Source: Linanthus parryae (taxonomy: Eukaryota; Streptophyta; Magnoliopsida; Ericales; Polemoniaceae). Taken from it: a stretch of DNA of 64,000 bases. This document shows, piece by piece, positions 11,483 through 23,279 of this stretch. The translations under genes were made by a program, and so were the position numbers. The notes beneath the pieces were generated by a model, which worked only from the letters and a program-made list of their open reading frames with translations, was not told where the DNA came from and ran no database searches. Every line of letters starts with the position of its first letter. The stretch's first letter is position 1. Where the stretch lies: assembly GCA_023055425.1 (NCBI GenBank), contig JALGPY010000001.1, positions 28,447,001-28,511,000 on the forward strand, in the 5' to 3' direction.

Positions 11483-12697
11483 TCACTGCCTTACCCAGCT
11501 GTTAGACCAAGTGCTGAATTTAGATTCATATTCAGGGTCAACCATGTTAGGTGGTCTAACCCCTTTAGGAACCCAAATCTGTCTAACTTGTCCTTTGAGT
11601 TGGAAGGGAAAAATGTTCCTCGTAATGTGAGGGTCTCTTCTTCTAAAAGGACAAGTCATTATAACATGACCACTCTTATTGCAGTAATGACATTTAGGAG
11701 AAGTTTTGCTTCCAGCTTTCACTAATCTGGTATTGTTTTTCTTTGGAAAGTTTGGATTGTATCCAATACCAGTTTTGTGAACAGACTTCAAGCTACCTCC
11801 AAGAATCAAGTTCAAGTTGTGTTATGAGCCTGCAAGTTTAGCTTTGACCAATTCAGATTCTCAAAGTTTATCAGTCAGAGTAGTCTTTTTTTTTTATCCA
11901 GTTCATCAACTTGATGTCTTAGATTATTAAGGCTATCACTAATGAGAGAGTTCTCAGTGACTACTTCCTTGACTTGTGTTTTCAAGGCTTTGAAACTGGT
12001 TTTCAAGGCCTTGAAATCACTGTCAACTTTCTCCTGAGAGATTTCAAGATTCTGATTCTGACAAACAAGATGTAAATGTTATTCTGCTTTCTCATTTCTT
12101 TCAAAAACTCTAATCTCTTTCAGATAGTCCTCTTCATTTAAAAGCATTGTTCTAAGATAATCAGAGAGGGCTTCTGTTGGTTTTGAAATAAAACAATTCA
12201 CCATTACCTCAATGTTCTTTTAAGAACTTTCATCATGCTTGGCCATAAATCATAGGTTGGCATGTTCTTCTTGAAATTCAGAGTCACTTGAGGTATCTGA
12301 ATCACTCCATGAAGCTATCACAACTTTCTTTCTTCCATCATGATCTTTCATCTGAAAGTTATTGCTTTTCTTGTGTGGACATTATCTGATCAGGTGTCCT
12401 GCATCACAACACTGAAAGCAATTCATGGCTTTAGGCTTATTATTATGTGAAGAAGACTTACCTTTGTAGTCTTTGCTACTGGAGGATCTGTGTCTTTCTC
12501 TGTTGAAGTCCTTGTTTCCAAAGCTTTTATTATTTATAAGAATTCTGGTCAAGACTTTGGAAATCAAAGCAATTTGATCTTCATCATCATCCTCAGTTTC
12601 ATGGATTTGAATTGTCTCATTCTCTTTAGCCTTGAGATCCAAATTCTTGACACCTTCATGTAGTTCTCCATCAACTTCATTGATGGATATCTCATGT
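11483..12697 (-). pseudogene. Gag remnant of element A
   Basis: Two frames are visible. 12382-12642 ends with a CCHC-like knuckle (CFQCCDAGH). 11483-11815 has a second one (CHYCNKSGHVIMTC) followed by the GVRPPNMVDPEYESK-type linker. Between them several frame changes and stops occur (11816-12381). The sequence stops matching element B at about 12697, equivalent to 34475 there, so roughly the first 210 gag codons are lost. Palindrome copies at 11978-12015 are embedded in the coiled-coil part. Confidence 0.75.
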
Positions 12698-13139
12698 GTA
12701 AGGCGCTTCCTTACACATTAGAAAAAAATGTGACAACTTAGTGTAATTAAGACTAGAATACTTTGTTTATATTTTTGATTTGCATTTTCATAACAAACAT
12801 GTGGTAGTCAAGTTGTTTAGATCTCACATGTATATGGTTGTGGTCGTCCGTACAATTCTTTGCAGCCACAATTTTTTTTTTTTAGTTTCAAACTAAAACG
12901 AACCAACCGGTCGAACCGGCCAAACCGGTTCACCGTATATGGTTGTGTTCACATGTATATGGTGGTGTTCACATGCAGTCCCATCATCGTAGGATGCATA
13001 TTGAGGCTTACCAATAGTGGGAATCGACACAAGGAGTTTTCGTGCTATGTACTATTCGTTGGATATAGGTTTGTCACACCACCCAAAAATAGTAATGTCC
13101 GAACCAATGATGCCTGGATTAGGCGTCACAGCAACATAT

Positions 13140-13780
13140 TTATGATATCTTGAGGCTTACCAATAGTGGGAGGCTACAGACAAGAATGAGTGCTATGTAA
13201 TGCTAAGCTTGATGGAGGATGACGTCATCGGCGAGTTCGGGACCGCCACAAGTGAAACGGAATTATGGGAATCGGTCAAATAGAAGTACGGACCCACCTA
13301 TGTCATAGAGTTCCGCACCTCAAATACGAGTATTGAATCATATGATAATAAATATGAGCACTCGATAGCGTCTGAGAGCCATGTAATTTATGATTTGGAT
13401 GTTACAGGCCGCTAAGCACTGACTTTTCAATAAGCAACAATTATAACTTATGTTGTGACCTCTTCCACACTCATGGGATGCTATGAAACCGTATATGACA
13501 CACAATTTGGGTGTCAGGATGTTTGTATGTGATCAAACATCGATTGATTGTGGAGTCTGAGCAATTAGAGATTGTTAAGACTTCAAATCAAGCATTCCTA
13601 GCTGATGAACCACTTGGCTGAGCGCTTAGTACGTGAGGCAACGAGGGAGCATGTATGAGGTTGCCAAAAGCAAAGCGCAAATGTGGGAAAGAGGGGTTCT
13701 AATTGAAGAGACACAAACGCAATTGTGTGTCACAAATTTCGGACGACTAGAAACCTTTCTCGTGATTGCATGAAGCCAAA
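13140..13780 (+). pseudogene. Gag remnant of element D
   Basis: The frame at 13162-13330 reads DKNECYVMLSLMEDDVIGEF, then ELWESVK, a stop and KYGPTYVIEF, the UBN2-type gag core. A second piece (about 13455-13560) has a damaged LPxSW motif. CHKFRTTRNLSRDC at 13726 is the zinc-knuckle region, with the first cysteines altered. At least three stops or shifts separate these pieces. Confidence 0.7.
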
Positions 13781-13837
13781 GGTTTGTCTTAATCCACTGA
13801 TTGACTATTATTTTACAAGTCTAGATTTCGTAGCTCA

Positions 13838-15880
13838 TTCTCCTCATTTGTGGGTAATAGAATTTGGAGCGAGCGACCACCTAGTGTGTGATCAAGATGA
13901 ATGCATAAATTATCGGCAGGTACCAGCGGGTTTATAAGATATTGGATTATAGAATTATCTTTAAGACGATAGCTACCAAAAGAACTATTTTTGTCCACTT
14001 TACTTTCGATCTGGTCATATCACGAATGGTTTGGTTTATTATACACTCTTAATTCTATTGTTGAGATTCATCAGAGTCATTTTAGAAGTTACCTGTTGAG
14101 TGGTGACTGACATGTATCATGGCGCGTGGAAACTTGCATGTTTCCAATTAGAGAGAAGCTTTGTCGACCGCTGCCTACATACTCAACTAAGTGTCCACCA
14201 AGTCTGTAGCCACTACCCCCTACAAGGGACTAAAAGGAGACCCAATTTAGGTCACCTCAGGTCATGGGGATTGACAACTTATGTTCAAACTAACTCCCAC
14301 AAGGATGGGAAGTAGACATAGAGGGAAGAAGTCCAACTTCCTCTATTCAGTGCATTTTTGGGGTTATATAGTCCTAAGGTTGCAGCCGGAGGATCATCTA
14401 ACAAAAATGGATTCACGAGACATGGAATTTATATAGGGAGATTTCCCCAGCGACTGAGAGATTCATGGGAATGTCGTTCTCTGCAAAGTGGAGGAACCAC
14501 TGGATGGGACCCCATCCATAGTCGATTATGAGCGAGTAGTTCCGCAGGATGATATGGACAGTTGGAGTAATTTGCGATGTGAGCAGCCCATCCAAATGGA
14601 TGATATTGTCGAGGATCCTCCCATGCGAAGGAATTCTCATAGGAGCATAGCTTGTCGTCGATTTGAGATCAAATAGAAGACCTTTAGGGTCACTTCGCAC
14701 GATGTCGATTATCCTAGGGTAGAATATTTACAAGAAGAGTTGGAGTCTATAAGGGCCAATCATGTTTGGGATTTGGTGGATTTGCTGAGTGAACACAAGA
14801 CTATAAGAAACAAGTGGTTTTTAAGTTCAAGCGGAAATCATGTGGAAGTATAGTAAGGCATAGGGCTTGCTTGGTAGCGAAAGGATGCACCCAATGGAGG
14901 GGTCTGAACTGCGACGTGAAATTCTCCCTAGTAGTCAGGGTAGTGAGAATTGCGTCGATTGGACTAGACATCTCCCAGTAGTCAGCGAGGTACGAATTTT
15001 GTTGATTTGCTTAATATTGGCAATAATAGAGAGCATGGACCTAGAGCTCTATCAGATGGACGCAGAGACTACATTTCTCCATGGAGAAACCTATGAGGAG
15101 ATCCTTAAGACTCAACCAGAGGGTTTTGAGGCTAGAGGACGAGAGCACAGAGTGTGCAAATTGATTAAGTCCATATATGGTCTTAAGCAGTCCTCTAGAC
15201 AGTTGTGTTGAGATTTTTATCAATACATCATTTAACGTGTTTACGATGATCGATGAAGATCACTGCATGTATGTTAAACGCTCTAGGAACAAGTTCATTA
15301 TCTTGTCACTTCATGTAGATGACATACTATTGGCCAGTAATGATTTAATATTGCTCGGATCCAGTAAAGGGTGGTTATCCTCTCAGTTTTCCATGAAGGA
15401 TATTGGTGAGGCGAGTTACATTATCGTTCATTCAAAGATACTTGTTACATTGACCCTACATTGTATGCGACAATTTGAAGTTCAAACTCCAATAGAACAA
15501 CACATGATCCATGATCCCTTTGTGTTATACAAGTGTCCTCTTGTCTTCCTTCTAGTGTCCTAAATTGAGAGTTGCTAGAAACCTGCGAACTAATCTGACT
15601 CCATATAAAATGTCAAGTTTAGTACACATCGTAGCGTACATTAGACTCCCAACTGCACTTGCATCGGGTACTCTGGTTATCTTGTCTATCTCTTGTGGTG
15701 TCTTGGGAAACATATGTAGGCTTTAAAGCATCGCCACGAGCTACTAGAGTGTCGATAATAGAGGAAGAGAACATTGCATATTATGCCACGGTGCAAGAAT
15801 GTGTGTGGTTGAATTTTTTGGCCAACTTGGGAGTCGTTGACATAATTTTACCATGTGAGATGATAATACAGCCGTAGTAA
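13838..15880 (+). pseudogene. Pol remnant of element D (protease to RNase H)
   Basis: The protease signature is WVIEFGASDHLVC (13850-13890), with Glu where Asp is usual. RT pieces read LELYQMDAETTFLHGE and HRVCKLIKSIYGLKQSSRQ (15040-15205), then LSLHVDDILLASND (15305-15345), which has HVDD in place of YVDD. RNase H is recognised by YVGFKASPRATRV and ATVQECVWLNFL (15715-15820). The integrase portion is too damaged to locate its catalytic residues. Single open frames nowhere exceed ~130 codons. Confidence 0.75.
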
Positions 15881-15965
15881 TAAGGTCCATTTCATCAGGA
15901 ATGTGGTAGCTACCTGAGAGGTTATCTTCAAGTACATCCCTGAGCCATATGTTGGCTGATCCCAT

Positions 15966-17063
15966 TCCTGAACCACTTATGAAAGTTCTATTGTGGATAA
16001 TGTTAGAGACATTGACATTTGAATTTTAATTGGATTTGCTTGGTTATTATGCATGTTATTTTTGTTACGTGCATGATTTGTTATATTTCCTTTACTAGAA
16101 TTAAGCATGTCAAGCAGACGTTGACATTGGCTCACTAGCACGAGCAATGGCCTTTGGCACCATATATGTGAGCAAAGATGAAACAAATTCATCATGAAGC
16201 TAGACGCTGACTTAATGGATTCAGTTGTCTCCTTGGATAGATGCCAAGATGAGGGTATCCTGTAAGCACCAGAAACATGGTGATTCCCTATGCCATGTAA
16301 GTCTTTGGAGAAGCCAGATGTACGAACTGATTTAGGGGCGCATTCACTTGGGACATTTCAGTGATCGGGTTAGGCGCAGAGCGTGACTCAACCAGAATCT
16401 GCATAGTGGCCCTTATGAGATAAGACATTTGTTCCAGTGGGAGTTTACATGTGTTTCTAGAAACACATGCTGAATAGCGACACGAGTTGGTGAGTGGAGT
16501 AGTCCCATGACTCCTCACTTTTTGAGCCTCAACGATCATCCGAGTATGATTGATACTGTATACCCTTATTATTCTTGACTGCGTCCTGAAGTGACGGATT
16601 GGTGGTGCTACTTTGGCATGCCACCTAAAGATCATGGATGATTCAGTCTTCCGGACAACGCTAGTAAAGCAGCCAATCCAAAACCGAACGACACATGGGC
16701 GAGGGGAAGATTCTCAGTGCATCATGCTATGTTTATTTGTGAGACCCATGTGGGATCATGCAAGTTTTGAATAAAGCAATAGTACGTTAGACGCATTCGA
16801 GCACTGTATATGGTACTAGACATGCTCATGGTCTATGGGATGGCATGTGATGAAGTTTGGTGCATACGAGAGTTAGACTATGCGTCATCTTCTTAGAGGT
16901 TGAGCATTTATGCGCTGGATCATGACGAGTTTGGTGTACGGATCTCTCGAAATGCACGTACTCTGAGCCGTCAGACGGCACGCTCGCACATAATCGTTGT
17001 CGATGACTATTGGAGATTGAGAAAATTGTTAAGTTGTGCGCAACACCATGGTCCAGTGGGAGA
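15966..17063 (+). other. 3' UTR of element D
   Basis: No coding frame is supported across these ~1.1 kb. The stretch ends in the polypurine tract CCAGTGGGAGA. A TGTTAGAGACATTGAC segment at 16003 resembles the LTR start of the family at 55009, so a duplicated or older LTR boundary is possible. Confidence 0.45.
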
Positions 17064-17340
17064 TGTTATATTTATTACATGATACACCTAAGGGGGTTGC
17101 ACTGTAATTCTTTACAATAAAGGGAGTTAACATCGCTAACCCTAGAGGAGGTTAGGCTGCAAATACCTAGAAAGTTAGTCAATAGAAGCAAACAATTTAT
17201 ATCCATATAAGTACTACTAACACACACCAGATCTTCATAATGCATGGTCTTGCCTAGGTATAACAAATAAAAGAATCTCGCTTTCCTAAAAAAAAAAAAG
17301 AATGCTCGTGGGACTTTTTCTTTCACCCTTCAACAACTAA
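17064..17340 (+). repeat. Partial 3' LTR of element D
   Basis: TGTTATATTTATTACATG follows the polypurine tract. Spaced similarity to the LTR at 55009-55388 is seen (a GGAG/GGGG-CACTG-AATT-ACAA pattern). The right end is not defined and the sequence fades towards the 3' flank of PLP1. Confidence 0.45.
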
Positions 17341-17399
17341 TAACTACAACAAAGGCAATATCTTGGTCCAAAATCGGGAACCATTGTAATGAAGAATTC

Positions 17400-19060
17400 T
17401 TAGATCTTTCCCCGCCGTTTCCTTTCATCAGATAACATCTTGGCAAAGCGAATAAGCGCGTCTTCATTAGTACCTTCTCCGTCAATCGCCTCGAATTCAC
17501 CCGTTTCCAAATTCACCCTCGAGACTGGCTTCTTTAGTAGCTTTTCTCCAATCTTCACAAGCCCCTCAAGATTCTCTTTCGTCGCCATATCTAGGGATGC
17601 AGCATTACCTGTTAAGTTATCCTCCTGGTAGAACATCAAAAAGAAAAGAAAGAAAACTTGTTAATACCTCAAGAACTCTAGATATCATATAAGTAGGCAA
17701 AATAGCGTATCAAAAGTACATGTATATTCTTGTTTAATTACCTGAATCCGGAGATAGTTCCTCTCAGATTTTAGGGATTGGAAGAGAGTAGAAACATGAA
17801 TATCAACAATATCGGAGCTTGCATTTCCAAAAATATCAAGTAACGGTGTGGAACCGTTGTATAACCAGCTGAAAAGGCCCCATTTGGCAGCTTTGGCTGC
17901 ACTGTACTTGGCTTTTTGCTTAGCCATACCCGTCCCCAACGACAACACTAACACCTTATTCCTCTGCATAGGGTTCACATCCATATACTTGAACTTCCCC
18001 AACAAAATTTCGTTGTAGATGTGACTTAGAGCCATTTGAGTCTGCAACACATGAAAGAAAAATAGTTAGTATGCGCCTATAAAACAGTTCAATTCAAAAC
18101 CAAGCTAGTCAGTCAATTAATTTGAGGACTCACAGGATTATTAGCTGCAACAGCGCCATCAATGAGATCGTATGTGTGGCGTTTCCCACGCTCGTCCAAG
18201 GTCTCAAAGTAATGTGCAGGGAAGAATGTGGGAGCTGCAGAAGTACTTAGGCAAACGTCCGATAGCAAAGCATTCTTGTAACGCTTTTCTTTAGCCTGCG
18301 AAGTAATTGCAGTCAATAACTCGACATGATGAATTCAAACCAAGAAACAAAAGAGATTGAGAGATAAAATGCGTACAGTTTCGGTAGAGAAGATAACTGG
18401 TTGAAGGTTCTTGATATCGAAAGCAGGCACGATCACATTAGTTAATGTATCTTTGAGAGTGATTTGTCCCAATTTTTCTCTAATAACTGTTCTCAGGTAC
18501 TTTCCGTCGTATTTTGGCCCTGTCATTGTCCCCAAACAACCTCCAACCTTGCCCACGATGTTGTATGGGCTGAATATTTCAATCAATCAAGAAAAAAGTT
18601 ATTAGGAAATAATTTTACAACAAGACTTGAAATTTTAGGTCAAATACTACATAGAGTTTGCTCACTTTGTTTGCGGGAAGATCTTGGGACAGTGTGTTAG
18701 GTAGAACTTGTTGATGTCCGGAGCAGAATACAAAGGGCGGTTATTGTTATCCTTATCCGGGGCTGTAAGAAGGGCCGTCACAAGCCCGCCTGTGCTAGTC
18801 CCAGCAACCACATCAAAATAGTCAGCGATTCTCGCGTCTGGTCCGTCCAAATCTTGAAGCTTTGATTCAAGAAATGCTAGTAAGGTCCCAGGAATAACGC
18901 CTCTAATGCCACCTCCATCGATACTCAACACTGTTAACATTTTCGCTTCGGTCACCTCATCCGACACTAGTGGTGGTGGATTCTGGAAGAGCGGAGATTG
19001 GAGTAGCGGAGATTGGTATAGCGGGGATTGAACCAGCTCCATTAGTGAAAGAAGCTTCAT
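17400..19060 (-). CDS. Patatin-like phospholipase PLP1
   Basis: Five exons on the minus strand: 19060-18666, 18569-18377, 18295-18134, 18041-17742 and 17624-17400, all with GT/AG introns, giving 424 residues. The protein has the patatin fold signatures: oxyanion-hole DGGGIRG (48-54), nucleophile elbow GTSTG with Ser89, and DGA with catalytic Asp242. The family hydrolyses acyl groups from phospho- and galactolipids (patatin-like PLA2 of plants), usually in the cytosol or at membranes, with roles in defence, storage and lipid turnover. The N-terminus has a short repeat of QSP(L)xQSPLLQSP type before the domain, and no signal peptide is evident. The start at 19060 is shared by all three paralogues. 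The last intron (17741-17625, 117 bases) is absent from PLP2 and PLP3. The frame is intact, so it is probably functional. Confidence 0.93.
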
Positions 19061-19159
19061 TGTTGATTACCGACTTTGAGATTGAGTTCAAGAAGTTGAT
19101 CGAGATAGAGCAGCAAGAGGCTTGTAATTTTAAAGATGATATTGTGTAGGGATATGTCA

Positions 19160-19390
19160 AATGTATTTATAGACCAAATAATGGTGGAGAGAGCAGCCGA
19201 AAAGGTCCTACCAAGGCGTTATATATGCCAAGTCGCCATAATTGATTGATTTTTTTGGTCCTCTGGTCTTCTTCTGCCAAACTAATATCGATGAGAAAAT
19301 AGCAGGAAGATGCCTAGTAGGCTGCTACTTCATTTTTTTGCATCAACTTGGCAATTGTTTAATGTTCATTTTAACATAAAGATTTCCCCA
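19160..19390 (-). promoter_or_regulatory. PLP1 promoter with conserved block
   Basis: On the minus strand CTATAAATA (19172-19164) lies ~104 bases before the start codon. Upstream, GGTCCTACCAAGGCGTT (19204-19220), AAGTCGCCAT (19230-19239) and a GGCTGCTACTTCATT segment near 19320 are shared, in the same order, with the 5' flanks of PLP2 and PLP3. Confidence 0.7.
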
Positions 19391-19921
19391 AAAAATTGGA
19401 GGATAGGTTATTCTAAGTTTACTAAGCAAGTGATGGGTAAGCCACCATATCAAACGGATTTGTCACCTCAAACAATTGAGTAAATCCAGAAGAAGTCTTT
19501 CGAGTCGGTCTGTCATTAATATATTGGCTAGATTTCAAGATACGAGGTCTCTTATAATTTTTGAAAACTCTAGGGGCCTGTTCAAAAGGTTCTTAAATGA
19601 GACCTCAGTCTATTAGTGAACCGTCTCTTCGGGGATTGTGAAAATTAATCTACTTAAAATATTTTTATAATTACTTCGACTCATATTCCGCAAAAAAGTG
19701 GACCCTGCTCTAATAGCTTCGAATAAATTCAAAGAGTGCATAAATATACAAAATGCTTCTTATTCAACAACAACGAAAGCACTTTTTAACTCTTTCATAT
19801 ACTGGGGGATTTCATTAAAAAAAACATTTATACCATACTAATGGATTCCATAACCACGGGCTCCAATGCATGAGATCTTGTAGCACTTACCAATGAGGCC
19901 CTATTCTTTGCAGCCGTAATG
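19391..19921. other. Intergenic sequence, no gene recognised
   Basis: AT-rich sequence between the PLP1 upstream region and a plastid psaA fragment. Parts of 19700-19900 may also be organellar, but I cannot assign them. Confidence 0.4.
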
Positions 19922-20013
19922 GTTTTTTAGCTGGTTGGTTCCATTATCATAAAGCTGCTCCAAAATTGGCTTGGTTTGAAGATGTAGATTCCATGTTGAA
20001 TCATCATTTAGCC
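19922..20013 (+). pseudogene. psaA: Plastid psaA fragment inserted in nuclear DNA
   Basis: One frame reads [29 protein letters not shown], a highly conserved segment of the photosystem I P700 apoprotein A1. Two conservative changes (Q to E, E to D) and a disrupted frame just upstream (an indel at the T-run) show a decayed nuclear copy. Flanking frames lack other psaA motifs, so only ~30 codons are secure. Confidence 0.8.
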
Positions 20014-20152
20014 ACCCTCTACTTTCAGCCGAGTCCTTCAGGCCCTCTCCCGCGTGGTCTTCGCTTTCACTCTCGATCTAAAGTAGTATCCCTTTAGATA
20101 AGCTCGAATAACCTATTCCGGTCTGATCCGACATGGAATGGACATATTTAAG

Positions 20153-21376
20153 TGTGTAAGTAGGTAGTTAAACTTGATCAAATATACTCTAGAAGGGGGG
20201 GGGGTGAATAGAACGTGAAACTTTTGCTAAAATAGTGGTTTTAAAAATATACAGGAAGGTTTGTGAGATTTTCAAAACTTTGAAACCAGTTTCAAAGCTT
20301 TGAACTGAAACAGACATTTATAAAAGCTTGTGAAAGTTTTCAAGGTCTTGAAATGCTTTTCAAAGTCTTGAAATTATCATGTGTTGAAACAGTTTTGTTA
20401 GCAAGTAAACTACCAAAATGTAATGAACTGGACACATGTATTTGTTTCGAAGTTCGGCCTCCAAAAGGCATACTCTCCGCCTGAGGGATCTAATCCCTCT
20501 AGGATTTCAATAAATTCTCATTTATCACTAGTTAAGCCCTCTATTTCAGGCCTAAGAGAATTTCCTTACCCTTATACCAACATGTGGTTCTCTATTAACC
20601 TAACTAGTACAGCTTCAACTACTTGATACAATAAGACTCTCAGTTGTTCCACTTAGACAACTCCACTAGAGTAGAATATAAGATTTAGAAAGATTTCTAA
20701 TGAATAAATAGTTTAAGCACAAGAAGAAGAACACTGTGAAGACAGTGAAGCTATGAAATTTTGGAAGTGTTCTTCTGAGTTTGGAGTGGATTGAATGATC
20801 AGAATTGATCTCCTTCCTTGATGCTCTATCAATCCGAATGTGTTTCTCTGAGTCCCTTTGTGTCACTATGTCTCTTCTCTGAATGTATGTCTCTCTTGCA
20901 GCTTCGGTTTGATTTCAATTTAAAGGCTTGCTGCAACAGTCACAAAGGTTGTTGCAAAAAGAATCCCTAAAAATCCTCAATTTATTCTTGCCTCTCAACA
21001 GATCTATTCCAACGGATAGGAGCTGGATTATCTGCATTTAATTTGAGCCCAATCTGCACCTGCAAGCTTGAAACAAGTCCTAATCAAATCCTATAAATTT
21101 AGCTAAGCTTTAGTGACCTGTTTAACATTCCTGCATTAAGGAACATAGGCTAAGGACTCTGAACATTTTCAAAGCTTTGAAAGACTTTTCAAAGCCTTGA
21201 ACTATGGCTGTTTCCTGCAAAACAAAGTTAGAACAAAATCTATATACGAAAAAGCATATTCAGAGTATTAGCACTGTTTGGTAATCCTGTATCATGTCAG
21301 TTAAGCAATTATAATATTTGACAAAATGAATTTGTCTTTTATCACACAATAAGGCATAACTTAAAATCAGGAGACA
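20153..21376 (-). repeat. 3' LTR of a SIRE-like copia element
   Basis: In minus orientation the repeat starts TGTCTCCTGATTTTAAG, just after a polypurine tract (ACTAAGGGGGAGTT, 21377-21391), and ends CTACTTACACA. Its distal part matches the ends of the element B LTRs, including a poly-G/poly-C tract (20195-20204), and it carries copies of TTTCAAAGCTTTGAA (20290-20304, 21167-21182). Its internal region is cut off at about 21480. Confidence 0.7.
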
Positions 21377-21480
21377 AACTCCCCCTTAGTTCATACTTGT
21401 CCTCTGAAGATTTTCAAAGCTTCGAAACCATTTTAAAGCTTTAAAACAAGAATTAAATTAACACATATAATCATGGAAAC
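21377..21480 (-). mobile_element. 3' internal stub of the SIRE-like element
   Basis: It contains the polypurine tract and two more copies of the AAAGCTT-centred palindrome (around 21413-21445). The rest of the element is missing. Confidence 0.55.
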
Positions 21481-21821
21481 GACTCTCCCATCGAGAAAAT
21501 GAGGCATAGTAGATCGACAAAAAAGCCTGAATAATGTGAGGAAATACCCCAGGGCGTAACCCGGCAAAGCGGCTTTCGAGGACCTGCTCGAGTTGTCCGA
21601 CCGATGAACACCTTCAGGTGTGTAATTCAATAAACATAAAATAAATTCCATTGCTGTTAGATTGTTTATATGATTTAGTCAATAATGAATAAACCAATGT
21701 TGAGACTTTTAGACATACACAAAATAGAAAATGCTCCGGGATGAAAATGAGGGAATGTCTACAATACATAGGCAACTCTTCTGGTTGATCTATACCATAC
21801 TATATTCTTGTAAAACGATAC
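21481..21821. other. Unassigned sequence between two retroelements
   Basis: 21483-21640 has higher GC and an open minus-strand frame of 72 codons, but I recognise no family. It is not similar by eye to other parts of the window. 21640-21821 is AT-rich with no feature seen. Confidence 0.4.
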
Positions 21822-22071
21822 TGTGGGGTTTTGATGCAGGTAACGCAGCGGATTAGGTGTGTACCTTAGTTTGAGAGATCATACGAAGAATAATGTCTTT
21901 GAATCTACGAGTATCCACACCTTGGATCTTTGATTGGAGTCCTTCTCACCGCTATGTGCTAGAAACGGAAGAAGGAGGCAAGAGATCACGCAAAACGGAG
22001 CACCAAGTAGCCGCCTATGGAGGCCGACGAAAGGGGGGGGGGACGACAGGTCAAGGAGGCTTTTCTTGGCT

Positions 22072-22104
<33 letters not shown>

Positions 22105-23153
22105 TGCTTTGTTATCTTCTCTCAATAATGACTTTTCTTGAGAAAATAACAAGCTAGAGTTCCTTTATATAGTAATAATTCTTTATTAACTACACAAAAG
22201 CCCCAATACCAGTCATATCCTTAGATGGATTAGTCCACTTGCAAATTAGTCCCACTAACTTTGCTTGTGGTTGCGTTATGATCATTTTATTAACTAGTCC
22301 AACTAATTAATGCCAATATTCAATTTAATCCATCTGGTGTGTGACACAATAGGTTTTAACTCTTTACTAACATGGAAGGGTGTCTAGCAACACATCCATG
22401 ACACCAAACTAATAGAAATAGTCAGTGATCCCGACAAACCTTGTGCCCAATGTTCATGTATTGTGTTATCTCTTTGTCTCCATATCCGGATAGGACACGA
22501 GACATATTAGTCACACTCGTATATCCAATTCATAGTTCCTCGATCCTGGAAATATTCTTATCTGTACAGATAACATCAATATCTCCATATTGATTTATCT
22601 GAGTCTGGCTAGACATTCTATAAGCACCATTCCTCGAGTGGCCCATGGATATTTACTCCCATTATGTGGGAGGGACAAATCGTGTATACATCACTACGAT
22701 CTCTAAGCTTGCTTCCTATCATGCCCGATAACTACCTTTGTAGTTACCCGATTAAGGCGCAACGCTTGATAATATTAAATCATGATATTTCACATCTAGA
22801 GTGTCTAGTGACTTCAAGTCTAAGGATTACAATACCACTAGCACTACGAGAAGCGCTTGTGACTTTGACATAATCTAATGTAGCCTTCTCGTCGCGGGTC
22901 AATCCAGTATGACATTACTCCTAATGCACACTCATGTGTTAGACTTGATATCTCCATATCAATCTACCCACATATTAGTCTATAGTCGATTGCCCTGTCA
23001 ACCAATGTAATGGAGTAGGGATATTTAAGATAAACAACACATTGTATCTAATGACTTCATTATATTAAATATCTCAATAAATAATAAATGAATATTCTAG
23101 CCGAACAGTGTTCGTACTAAATATAGTTTTCCTCTAGGGCACCTATTCCAACA
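21822..23153 (-). repeat. 3' LTR of element C
   Basis: Bounded by TGTGGGG (plus-strand left end) and CCAACA (right end). It matches 31091-32294 plus 43070-43208, including the shared segments TGAGAGATC and ATTCTAGCC. A (CT)n tract at 22071-22104 and a G8 run at 22034 distinguish it from the other LTR. Confidence 0.8.
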
Positions 23154-23168
23154 ATCTCCCACTTGCTC
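23154..23168 (-). other. Polypurine tract of element C
   Basis: Read on the minus strand as GCAAGTGGGAGAT, immediately before the LTR start TGTTGG. This is the usual copia plus-strand primer form. Confidence 0.75.
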
Positions 23169-23279
23169 TAGAGCCAATATGGTGCATCTCTTATGTCTAT
23201 AGATATAGTGTGCCCTTCATGCTTTCGCTGAACGAGCGACTTCGTTAGTGGATCTGAAAGATTGTCATCCGATTGAATC

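Larger units (their letters stand above)
12698..17340 (+). mobile_element. Element D: decayed Ty1/copia element
   Basis: Plus-strand remnants occur in the order gag (13140-13780), protease (13838-13937), probable integrase (13985-14400), RT (14700-15440), RNase H (15690-15880), 3' UTR, polypurine tract CCAGTGGGAGA (17053-17063) and the start of an LTR at 17064. Many stops and frameshifts show long decay. The gag resembles the fragment at 56960-57680, so both belong to one family. No 5' LTR was recognised; 12698-13139 is leader or unrelated sequence. The left junction abuts truncated element A. Confidence 0.75.
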
